From Sporosarcina sp. Te-1 (GTDB taxonomy: Bacteria > Bacillota > Bacilli > Bacillales_A > Planococcaceae), in assembly GCF_017498505.1 (NCBI RefSeq), contig NZ_CP071798.1, positions 1,612,001 through 1,676,000 of the forward strand: DNA of 64,000 bases. Reading direction: 5' to 3'. This document shows positions 43,806-51,591 of the stretch, piece after piece. A program made the position numbers and the translations under genes. Below the pieces are notes generated by a model. That model saw only the letters and a program-made list of their open reading frames with translations. It made no database searches and was not told the origin of the DNA. Every line of letters starts with the position of its first letter. Position 1 is the first letter of the stretch.

Positions 43806-45113
43806 TTACTTATTTGCATTTAAATATCTCTCTTTCCAATTATATATCCATCCAATTTCTAGCTCATCTGACATTAAAAAATATTTACCATTACTAAATT
43901 CACTACCTAACTCAAATTCATCAATGGAAAGTTTAATTTGTAGGGTTTCGAAATAACAATCAACAGCTAAATCCATTAATTCATCATCATTTATATTTTC
44001 CTTTCTTCTTACTTTTTTCTTTAATTTAAAATGGACACTATCAAATACATTTCCCCATTCAAGCATTGCTAATTCTTTCAAGCTCTTAATATCAGTCGTA
44101 ACTAATTCTCCTTCCTGTTTCCATCTTTCTAGATTATTAAATGCTATTAGTTTTAAAATGGTTTTCTCAACAATATAACTATGATAATTTTCGTCATCAA
44201 CATTGATTATTTCTATATCTTCTAACTGCCTTACAAAATTTTGTTGATTAATATTTTCTGGCAAAATTATATTATCCTTATTAATTATTGGTCTGTTTAT
44301 TCTACCCAAAATAAAACATTTTCTATACTTTCTATATAAATCATCAAAAGTATATTCCATTCTCTTTCCTCTTTTAACATCCAAATAGTTGTCTTCCCTT
44401 AAATTACTATCCAAACTTTCATAAACTAATTCTATCTTTTCTTCTGGAATCATTTTTTCTTTAATTCTTATTTTTATTCGGGAAATTAAATCATCCTCGT
44501 CCATCATTAATTCTAATTTATCAAAGAAAGCTTTCAACCATTCTTGGGGTTGCTGTAATATTTCTTTTAAATATTTAACTAAATCACCATTTTTAGCTCC
44601 CTCATTATTTTTAATGCACTCCAATATATGTTTTTCAGTTAAGAAGTTAATAAACTCAACACTTTTTATAAGTCCATTTTTAACGGATTTGAATTTTTTT
44701 AAAAAATTATTTTTTTCATTATCTGACTTATTTGTCACTAAAATAAATTTAGTGTTGTTAATAAATTTCAACTGTTCTTCCTCAGTATCTCTATTATCAT
44801 TTACATCATTAATTATCTTTGTCCAGTTATAAAGCGTTTTCCATACATCTATATCACTTTCTCTTAAATTAATTATTTCACCTTCAGCATTAATTTGAAC
44901 GGAATGCTTCAATTGTATAAGCGACTGCGTACCATCTTGATGTTCAATATGTATGTCATCTTTAACTTCTAATCCTATCCTCTCTTCAACATTTAGTCCT
45001 AAGATGAGATATAAGAAGTAATAATATTGGTAATCAAACCCAATAGAAGTACTATCAGCTGATGTGGCTTGCTGATGTGTTTTTAAATTGTTCACTGTTT
45101 TCCACCCCACCAC
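43806..45113 (-). CDS. Nuclease-domain effector of the three-component ABC system
   Basis: A 435-residue protein. The N-terminal part has the pattern IGFDYQYYYFLYLILGL (24-40), GLEVKDDIHIE (47-57) and LIQLKHSV (65-72). That is a restriction-endonuclease-like fold with Glu49, Asp52/53 and Gln67-x-Lys69, as in the DUF4297/Cap4 dsDNA nucleases. The remaining 360 residues are helical and unrecognised, and may contact the ATPase or target. It is the first gene of the ABC-3C operon (45113 to 41499) and begins at an ATG preceded by a GTGGGGTGG run. It probably degrades DNA on activation; this is inferred from the fold and operon. Confidence 0.72.
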   Translation of the reverse strand: MVGWKTVNNLKTHQQATSADSTSIGFDYQYYYFLYLILGLNVEERIGLEVKDDIHIEHQDGTQSLIQLKHSVQINAEGEIINLRESDIDVWKTLYNWTKIINDVNDNRDTEEEQLKFINNTKFILVTNKSDNEKNNFLKKFKSVKNGLIKSVEFINFLTEKHILECIKNNEGAKNGDLVKYLKEILQQPQEWLKAFFDKLELMMDEDDLISRIKIRIKEKMIPEEKIELVYESLDSNLREDNYLDVKRGKRMEYTFDDLYRKYRKCFILGRINRPIINKDNIILPENINQQNFVRQLEDIEIINVDDENYHSYIVEKTILKLIAFNNLERWKQEGELVTTDIKSLKELAMLEWGNVFDSVHFKLKKKVRRKENINDDELMDLAVDCYFETLQIKLSIDEFELGSEFSNGKYFLMSDELEIGWIYNWKERYLNANK

Positions 45114-45495
45114 ACTATTTACTCAATTATAATATAAGGCAAGAATATACAATAATAAATACTATCTACTATTATACCTTTTCTGATAATTAACTAAAAT
45201 ACTAAATCTTCATAAACCAGCCCTCATACCACTTCATTACCCTTTTTGTGTGCATGAATAAGGTACACGTCACACCCACTCTCATTTTACTGAAATATCG
45301 GAAATTTAAGGGGAGGGGAGGACTTCCTCAAATACTGCCCGATGAATAACTTTAGACCTCAGCCTATCCATGTATCAATTTTAATTTGTAGTCACAACTA
45401 TGGCGCTCCTACGTCTCGGTGATTGACTCTAGCTAACTGTTCTCTCTGTAACATGACCATAGATAAAAGAATGATTTTACTTTAACTGTCGTAGT
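45114..45495. other. Intergenic region with a recurring element
   Basis: No gene seen. It contains AAATATCGGAAAT (about 45292) and, about 150 bases on, TCTCTGT...AGATAAAAGAATG (about 45440-45468). The same two blocks in the same order occur in the intergenic region 46927-47324, suggesting a repeated regulatory or recombination element of about 190 bases. Confidence 0.4.
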
Positions 45496-46290
45496 CTAAA
45501 ATAAATCAAATTTCTCATGCGTTTTAAAGTTAATCTGCTCATATAGCTCATTCCAAAAACTCTGAAGAGCCTCTTTATATAATATTAGTTGTTTTTCTTC
45601 TACTACCAAAGTTTTCTCGTTAAGAGCTGTACCATAGAGGTCGAATGTGTTCCCTCCTAGAAACTCATCATAGAAAAAGTCAGGTCGCTTGTTCATTAAT
45701 TGGGTAGCTGCCCCTCCATCTCCATGCTTAATAACATTAGCTAGTAAACGAAGTTCATTAATATCATTCCAACAGTTCATCTCCGTAATATTGTAGCCAA
45801 AATCCAAAAATTTCTTCTTTATCACTTCTATATTTAAACCAAAATTCTTAAAAGCCACTTCTTTGCCATCTTCACTATTAGCTAAAAGAGAGTAGCCGCC
45901 CTCTCTGTACAAATACCCCCTTACTTGTTGCTCCCAAAACTGATACATGGTAGAAAACCACATGAGCTTTATATTGTATTGGACTAAAGATACCATCTCA
46001 AAATGCTCTAAACCTTTATTGAAAGCTGAATCCACAAAAAAGTCTATGTCAGTATCTTCAGGACTATAGTATTCTCCTAGTTCTTCGAAATGTCGATTTG
46101 CAGCTTCATCTGATTCCCTTTCAATATTGTCAAATACACCATTAACTTTTTCAAAGTAAACATCAATATAGTAGTCATAAGGTTTACATTGCTTTTCGCT
46201 TAATCTTTTATCCAACCACAATTCCCTTTGCAAACTTCCACCCCCCCCCCCGAAGTATTCTAAATAAATATTTAACAATAGGAAATCCAC
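45496..46290 (-). CDS. Unknown protein with a HEPN-like C-terminal motif and poly-G tract
   Basis: Up to 264 residues. The frame opens at GTG 46290 and passes through an 11-nt G tract (minus strand of 46241-46251) encoding Gly-Gly-Gly-Gly. A TTG start just after the tract, using GGGGTGG as ribosome-binding site, would give about 245 residues. The conserved-looking core is helical: SLVQYNIKLMWFSTMYQFWE and NDINELRLLANVIKHGDGGA. The latter resembles the H-containing end of HEPN-type domains, but the classical R-x4-H is not exact. It follows the amber-interrupted HEPN gene by a few bases, so the two may form one toxin-type operon. Function unknown. Confidence 0.55.
   Translation of the reverse strand: MDFLLLNIYLEYFGGGGGSLQRELWLDKRLSEKQCKPYDYYIDVYFEKVNGVFDNIERESDEAANRHFEELGEYYSPEDTDIDFFVDSAFNKGLEHFEMVSLVQYNIKLMWFSTMYQFWEQQVRGYLYREGGYSLLANSEDGKEVAFKNFGLNIEVIKKKFLDFGYNITEMNCWNDINELRLLANVIKHGDGGAATQLMNKRPDFFYDEFLGGNTFDLYGTALNEKTLVVEEKQLILYKEALQSFWNELYEQINFKTHEKFDLF
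46241..46251. repeat. Homopolymeric tract (11 C on plus strand)
   Basis: Eleven consecutive C residues (G on the coding strand) at the start of the gene 45496-46290. Tracts of this length are prone to slipped-strand mispairing and to sequencing error; a change by one base would alter the 5' frame. Confidence 0.9.
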
Positions 46291-46293
46291 TTA

Positions 46294-46926
46294 CTACTTA
46301 GTATAAATTCTACTATGTATTTGGATAATCAGCTCTGATAGCATTTCTAAGCATTCTTTTATATATTTAATTTCTATCACAATCTCATCTAATTGATTCA
46401 ATTTTATTCCATCTACTTTTGAAACAATCTGCATTATCCTTTTATTTTTCTCAATATCTACCTTGCCATTACTATGCACAATTCTATTCCTAACATAGTT
46501 AAAATCTTGAAACTGTTGATAGACTTTTTTCGAAACTGCATTTCCGCCTAAATTTCTTTTAAAATATTCAACATAATCAAGAGCATGTTTATTAGGCTTA
46601 TTAATCGCTTTCCAATTAGGGTTATCTTTTTGAGCTTTGCTATAATAATCTGAGCATACTTTTTCAAAATAAGAATGGCTACTAACTACTACACTATACT
46701 TTGCTATTCTTGGATAATCGTCTCTATAGACAACCCAATCATCATAATAAAACTCAAAAAACTCTTGTCTACTCTCTTCATCTTCTATATCGTTACCTAG
46801 AACTTCATATTCGTTTAAACGCTTATTCTATAGTGATTGAATCTCATTCAAGAAATTCTCCAAGTACTCCAAATGATGTAAATCGAGTGATAATTCCGCT
46901 TCAGCAAAACCTCTTGACCTAATCAT
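46294..46926 (-). pseudogene. HEPN-motif protein interrupted by an in-frame amber codon
   Basis: One frame of 211 codons runs from ATG 46926 (AAGGGAGAA 9 bases upstream) to a stop at 46294, interrupted only by TAG at codon 33 (46828-46830). The protein is helical and contains YVRNRIVHSNG, an exact R-N-x3-H HEPN ribonuclease motif, after a long helical region (FEFYYDDWVVYRDDYPRIAK). Everything else in the frame is intact, with protein-like codon use, so the stop is recent, a sequencing error or a suppressed codon. HEPN proteins in such settings are RNases of toxin-antitoxin or abortive-infection systems. The next gene begins 4 bases after its stop. Confidence 0.65.
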
Positions 46927-47324
46927 TACTCTTATTCTCCCTTCACCAAAATCAAAAAGCCTCCTTAAATCTACATATTAGTTAATTGAATAGCTTTCCT
47001 TTTTACGCTCTCGTGTCAAACCTTTCCCCTCAGTGTGTAAGTGTACTTGGTATTACTCATTTCCGCACACTGTAGGGTCAAATATCGGAAATAGGGGGCT
47101 ACCCCTCACACGACTCCGTGACACGGTGCAATTCTCCGCCTACCCATAGATAGGTGTCACCTCTGGCTCTAAAGACTCAAATCGATGTTCCTCTGACTCT
47201 GTAATCGGCTCTTGCTCTCTGTTCTATTCGTGACACGAAGCACAGATAAAAGAGTGGTCTTACCGATTCCATATGACAAATTGAAACGTCAAAAAATGCG
47301 AAGAAACCACACCATAATCACATC
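46927..47324. other. Intergenic region with recurring element
   Basis: No gene seen. It holds AAATATCGGAAAT (about 47089) and CTCTCTGTTC...AGATAAAAGAGTGGTCTTAC (about 47213-47261), matching the order of blocks in 45235-45485. A CGTGTCA/TGACACG pair (about 47022 and 47127) and a repeated GTGACACG (47126, 47228) give local inverted structure. It lies just downstream of the recombinase gene. Confidence 0.4.
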
Positions 47325-48194
47325 TTACAAATATTTATCTACTGTCCTGTCATTGACCTCTAGGTAGTGTTTATTGATTGTTTCTAGGTTCTTATGACCG
47401 CTTTGTTTTGCTATTGTTGCTAGGTCTGCTCCTACCTCATGCATAGCTGTTATCTGTGTCTTGCGTAGCGTGTATGGTGCAAAGCCTAGCCATTTGTGAA
47501 TTGACTTTCTATAAGCTGTGTCACTGATTTTCGTGTTGTGATATTTGTTGTATCTATCAACTTTACCAACAAGATAGCTTTCATCAGTCAGACCATATTC
47601 CTTTATGTAAGCACGAACAGCGTTTACACATTCAAGCGTTAAACGTTTAGTCTTCCATTCGCTCTGTTTCTGCATGTAAATATCCACTGAACGATTGCTA
47701 AAATCAATATTTCCAATTTTGATATTTATCATTTCAGAAGGACGACAGGCTGTAATCAGATTGAACAACGAAATGGCTTTGGCTCTAGTATCTAGCTTTT
47801 CAATCATTGCCATGACTTCCTGCTTTGGTTGTGCCGATTGACCTTTAACCATCTTTTGTTCTGCATACTGGGCATCATTGTACATCCGCCTTAAGAGAGC
47901 GATACGCTCCTTCTGCTCCGCTGTCTCATTCAATCCATATGTATTGACTAGGAAGTGCTTAATGCCTGCTGAACGCTTGTTGAAAGTGCTTAGCTTCAAT
48001 CCACTTTCCACCGTATGGTACAAGTATAGTTCCAGTGTTTTGAATGATATTGATTCTTTGTTCTGCTCTGCGTACTGCATGAAGAGCTTGAAGTCCCCTT
48101 CATACATTTGTGACTTCTTATCAATCTGCTGTTGAATGGCATCATTTGTCTTCTTGCTCTCGACAAGCGATTGAACTTGAATTAATTCTCCCAT
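47325..48194 (-). CDS. Tyrosine recombinase/integrase (second of island A)
   Basis: A 289-residue protein with an N-terminal SAM-like DNA-binding region (about 25-110) and a C-terminal catalytic domain. Visible catalytic residues are Arg151 (TACRPSEM), Arg244 in PYTLRKT, His267 in SGHKN and the nucleophile Tyr277 in KHYLEV. The usual His of the H-x-x-R box is Tyr241, a tolerated change in some phage and plasmid recombinases. It lies in the middle of island A, so it may belong to a second, nested element or act on a local site. The ATG at 48194 follows an AGGAAG-type site. Confidence 0.82.
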   Translation of the reverse strand: MGELIQVQSLVESKKTNDAIQQQIDKKSQMYEGDFKLFMQYAEQNKESISFKTLELYLYHTVESGLKLSTFNKRSAGIKHFLVNTYGLNETAEQKERIALLRRMYNDAQYAEQKMVKGQSAQPKQEVMAMIEKLDTRAKAISLFNLITACRPSEMINIKIGNIDFSNRSVDIYMQKQSEWKTKRLTLECVNAVRAYIKEYGLTDESYLVGKVDRYNKYHNTKISDTAYRKSIHKWLGFAPYTLRKTQITAMHEVGADLATIAKQSGHKNLETINKHYLEVNDRTVDKYL

Positions 48195-48572
48195 GACCGC
48201 ACTTCCTTTTTTCTTTTCCTCGATAGATTTAATATACTTTCTCTAGTTACGATAAGCAACCTTTCCGTAACTTGATAATCATTATCAGTCAAATATCCCA
48301 CCGCCGAGAATCACATCTACCATTATCAATCGCTGTCGCTGCGACCTATGTTTCTCTATGTAAACATCTATCTATAATCACATGGTTCATCCAATGACAT
48401 GATTTGACCTATGTATAGCTGCGGAATGTCATCTCCATCAATTTGATACGATACATGCAAGATTAGGTATGTTTCATCAAGTCTTATCAATGATTGTATG
48501 TGGCGGTCACTAGACATTATCGTATCGCCTGCGGTAACAGTCACTCACTTTTGTTACTGATACAAATAAAAA
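48195..48572. other. Intergenic region upstream of the recombinase
   Basis: No open frame of note. It contains many short palindromic patches, such as GATAATCATTATC near 48282, which could be recombinase or repressor sites. No clear promoter could be fixed. Confidence 0.3.
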
Positions 48573-48599
48573 AACGAGTAGCCCAATTCTCTACTCGTT
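48573..48599 (-). terminator. Terminator of the deoxyribosyltransferase-like gene
   Basis: AACGAGTAG (48573-48581) with CTACTCGTT (48591-48599), followed by a T-run on the minus strand. Confidence 0.85.
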
Positions 48600-48620
48600 C
48601 AATATATCGCAACAAATCGC

Positions 48621-49487
48621 TTAAAAAGGCACATGTTGTTCTTCAAGCTCATTAGTCATCATTGCTTCAATTCTTTTTCTCAATCTCTCTTCCAGTGTCC
48701 ATTCATTCTCCCACATGATTGTGTTTATCTGCTTTACGTCAAAATGGCTATTCCCAAAATCATCAGCCCTACAAGTGAATATCACTTGTTTGTTAAGACC
48801 TTTAGCAAAACCCGCTTCATAATAAACACCATTTCTATGCCCTGTTAAATCTGCTATAACAAATTCAGCTCTGTTTATTTCCTCAAAAATTTGGGGTACA
48901 ATCTGTTCGTTATGTTCTTTTTCATCTATTACTATCGCTTTGTACCCTTTATCTTCAATAGCTCTCATTATCGCTTCTCTTGCTTTATCCATTTCACTAG
49001 CAAATGACATTGCAATAAATACGGTTTTTCTAAGTTCCCTAATAGATATTCTGTTTCTTAACAATTCATCTTTGATTGCCTGTTGTAATTTTAATAATAT
49101 ATTATTTGTCGTACTTGTTTGAGAGAGATAAACCATTACTCCGTAAAAATATTCATCATCAAGCCCTTGTATGAAATTCCATAAATCTTCAACTAAATAG
49201 TGATAAAAATACATTTCTAATTCTTCAACGTATTCCTTTTTCAACTCAATTTCATCAGTGCTATATCCTATTTCATTAAAGAGATTAATCACAAACTTTG
49301 TATCTAGTGCGAAATTTTTTGCAATGAAGAAAGCTAAATCCCTACTGTGACTTGCTTCTAATAACTCTCTTTCATCTAAAATCTCTCTATAAAAACTATT
49401 ATACGTATTAGTAATACCCATTCTAAATTTCACTAGTACACTCTGGTCAGGTTTATCATACATATAATTTTGAAATAAAAAACCCAT
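48621..49487 (-). CDS. TIR/nucleoside-deoxyribosyltransferase-like protein, putative effector
   Basis: A 288-residue protein with two parts. Residues 1-145 are helical and unrecognised (a possible sensor). Residues 150-288 form a flavodoxin-like domain of the nucleoside 2-deoxyribosyltransferase/TIR-like class: KTVFIAMSFASEMDKAREAI, YKAIVIDEKEHNEQIVPQIF, RAEFVIADLTGHRNGVYYEA and GFAKGLNKQVIFTCR, ending in HFDVKQINTIMWEN. The conserved D-L-T-G and Y-E-A-G-F-A-x-G blocks hold the catalytic glutamate of the family. Related domains act as NAD- or nucleotide-cleaving effectors in bacterial immunity. It has its own terminator and no obvious partner; a defence role is inference from context. Confidence 0.7.
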   Translation of the reverse strand: MGFLFQNYMYDKPDQSVLVKFRMGITNTYNSFYREILDERELLEASHSRDLAFFIAKNFALDTKFVINLFNEIGYSTDEIELKKEYVEELEMYFYHYLVEDLWNFIQGLDDEYFYGVMVYLSQTSTTNNILLKLQQAIKDELLRNRISIRELRKTVFIAMSFASEMDKAREAIMRAIEDKGYKAIVIDEKEHNEQIVPQIFEEINRAEFVIADLTGHRNGVYYEAGFAKGLNKQVIFTCRADDFGNSHFDVKQINTIMWENEWTLEERLRKRIEAMMTNELEEQHVPF

Positions 49488-49615
49488 AAAACCACCCCTT
49501 TTTAGATAAAAATACCATAATATTGTTGAAATATTAAAAACAAGAGAATAAACTACTCTGTCGTCAACAGGAAGTCATTAACATTAATTTGAGAGCGGTA
49601 ATGCTCAACTTTATC

Positions 49616-50983
49616 TCAATGCTCCTTAGTCATTTTCCAATTAAGCCCCACTTTATTGAATCTATCATCATTTAAAATATTATCAATAATAGTTAGTATT
49701 GGATTTTCTGAAAGAATATCTTTAACGAAATAAACATAATGTTTCTTTCCACTTTTCAGTAATTTCTCTGCCGTTTCCAACTCATTTTGCGAAATATAAA
49801 ACTCATCTCTAAGAGTTGACGTTGCCTTAACCTCGATGAAAATCTCATTTCCTTCTAAATCATATGAAAGTATGTCATATCCATTTTTAGGATTATCGGC
49901 TTTAGTTTTATCAATTAAATTAGCAAACGGCTTGTCTATTAACTTTTTATACTCCACCTTATAGACATATTCCTCACCTAACTTACCTATTTCATCCATG
50001 ATTTCTTGCAATCTTCTAAAATCAACTCCCTTTTTAATTATATCCTTTTTTTCGTCTTCATAGTTCTTCTCTAAGTTAGAATAAACTTGCTTATTATCAA
50101 CCTTTTCTATGGGACTATTTGTAAGTTGTTGATAAGTAAATATTTTTTTCAACGTATCACCACAATCTTTACATACTAGTTTCCCATCAATAGCACACCA
50201 ATTAAATAGTTCTGCCGAATAACTATCTTGACAGTTCGGACATGTAATCGTATTAATCAACTTAGTATTTCTAATTACCGTCGGAGTAAGATTAATATTT
50301 ATACTTAATTTGTCCGCCAAATTTTTCAATATGGGACTCATAGTCGATAAGCCATCATTGGTTAATCTCTTCAAGTGTTCAAATAGGTATTCAAACTTTT
50401 CATTCAACTCTATAATCTCGTCACCGATAAGTAATTCACCATCGTGAAAATTATCACTTTTTAGTGCTAAGATTTGCTTATTTTTAAAATCATATTCACT
50501 AAGAATATGCCAATAAAACTTCATTTTAAGTTCATCTATTTCTTTAGTATCACTGCTATAAAACCTCTCAACTTTCAATAAATCTTCAATCTCTAACGTT
50601 GCCATTTTTTCTTTTTGTATAGGTACTCTAATTCTGTCTTTGTTCGTTGCTCTATCTTTGAAGTATCTCTCTATTTTTTCTTTAGATGGAAATCCCTCAA
50701 ATCGCTCCACATCTACAAGCCCCATTAAATATAAATACTTGAATAATGTGTTAGAAAACCTTTTAACTCCATCATTTAGAACAATGTTATTTTGAATATT
50801 TACGTAGTCATCATACTTAAGGTCAGTAAAGTGTTTATCAATCTTCTTAAAGACATGCTTATTAATAGCGGTAAACACTGTATTAAATGAATCTTTAGCA
50901 TAAAACATTTCTGCAAATGACTTCAAAAATTCTTCATTACTTAGCATTTTTAATTCCTCTTTCGAAATCACTAATAAATCCAT
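49616..50983 (-). CDS. DUF3883-type nuclease-domain protein with zinc ribbon
   Basis: A 455-residue protein. The N-terminal 230 residues are helical and unrecognised. A four-cysteine zinc ribbon follows (about 250-282; ITCPNCQDSY and LVCKDCGDTL). The C-terminal domain (about 335-440) reads LGEEYVYKVEYKKL, NPKNGYDILSYDL, EIFIEVKATSTLRDEFYISQ and AEKLLKSGKKHYVYFVKD, the DUF3883 pattern. This is a PD-(D/E)xK-like fold with Asp in GYDI and Glu-x-Lys in IEVKAT. DUF3883 domains are common on restriction and DNA-modification proteins in defence islands. Here it stands alone; a DNA-cutting function is plausible but unproven. Confidence 0.65.
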   Translation of the reverse strand: MDLLVISKEELKMLSNEEFLKSFAEMFYAKDSFNTVFTAINKHVFKKIDKHFTDLKYDDYVNIQNNIVLNDGVKRFSNTLFKYLYLMGLVDVERFEGFPSKEKIERYFKDRATNKDRIRVPIQKEKMATLEIEDLLKVERFYSSDTKEIDELKMKFYWHILSEYDFKNKQILALKSDNFHDGELLIGDEIIELNEKFEYLFEHLKRLTNDGLSTMSPILKNLADKLSININLTPTVIRNTKLINTITCPNCQDSYSAELFNWCAIDGKLVCKDCGDTLKKIFTYQQLTNSPIEKVDNKQVYSNLEKNYEDEKKDIIKKGVDFRRLQEIMDEIGKLGEEYVYKVEYKKLIDKPFANLIDKTKADNPKNGYDILSYDLEGNEIFIEVKATSTLRDEFYISQNELETAEKLLKSGKKHYVYFVKDILSENPILTIIDNILNDDRFNKVGLNWKMTKEH

Positions 50984-51591
50984 CTAACCACTCCTTTTAG
51001 TATGCACTACAATTTTATCGTAATATACATTCAATAGAACTTCAATCCTATGAAATCCAAGAAGCACATCGTAAATTCGATGTGCTAGCCAAAAATGATA
51101 GATTTTATGACTGTGCTTGGTTTACAGTTGCTCTATATCATTATGATTTGACACATGCGTTGAATATCTATCGATGAGCCCCCCTTACGAACCTAACAAA
51201 TCCCCTACAATCGACCTACTGCATTGATACAATACTTTTGGCTGCCCACGATTCATCGTTGCTCTAAGTCAACGTATATGACGCACACAGGGGCTATTAA
51301 TATCGGAAAGAGTTGTCCCTATTAAATTTCTTTTGGTAATAAGAAATCATATATGATGTGGCTATGCTCGATATAAAGTTTCTCTATATCGTCACGACAC
51401 ACTTATACAGCCTCATTCATCACTCTAATCAAGATGACCTACATAACCCCCAATCAACGCTCATAGGCTCGGTAAACGCTTAAAAGAGCTTATGGATTAG
51501 AACTGACAACAGACAAGCTACTCAAGTTCCGTATAAATGATACTCTAATCATGTTAGGGCTGTTCTGACTTGAAAAAGAAAAGCACACTAA
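50984..51591. other. Intergenic region with a coding trace and hairpins
   Basis: A plus-strand open stretch 51001-51177 reads YEIQEAHRKFDVLAKNDRFY then DCAWFTVALYHYDLTHALNI to a stop, protein-like but without a start codon, so it is probably a gene relic. Inside it AGCACATCG/CGATGTGCT is a perfect 9-bp hairpin (51063-51086). Further on, TTAATATCGGAAAG (about 51299) recalls the element seen at 45292 and 47089. Nothing else is recognised. Confidence 0.35.
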
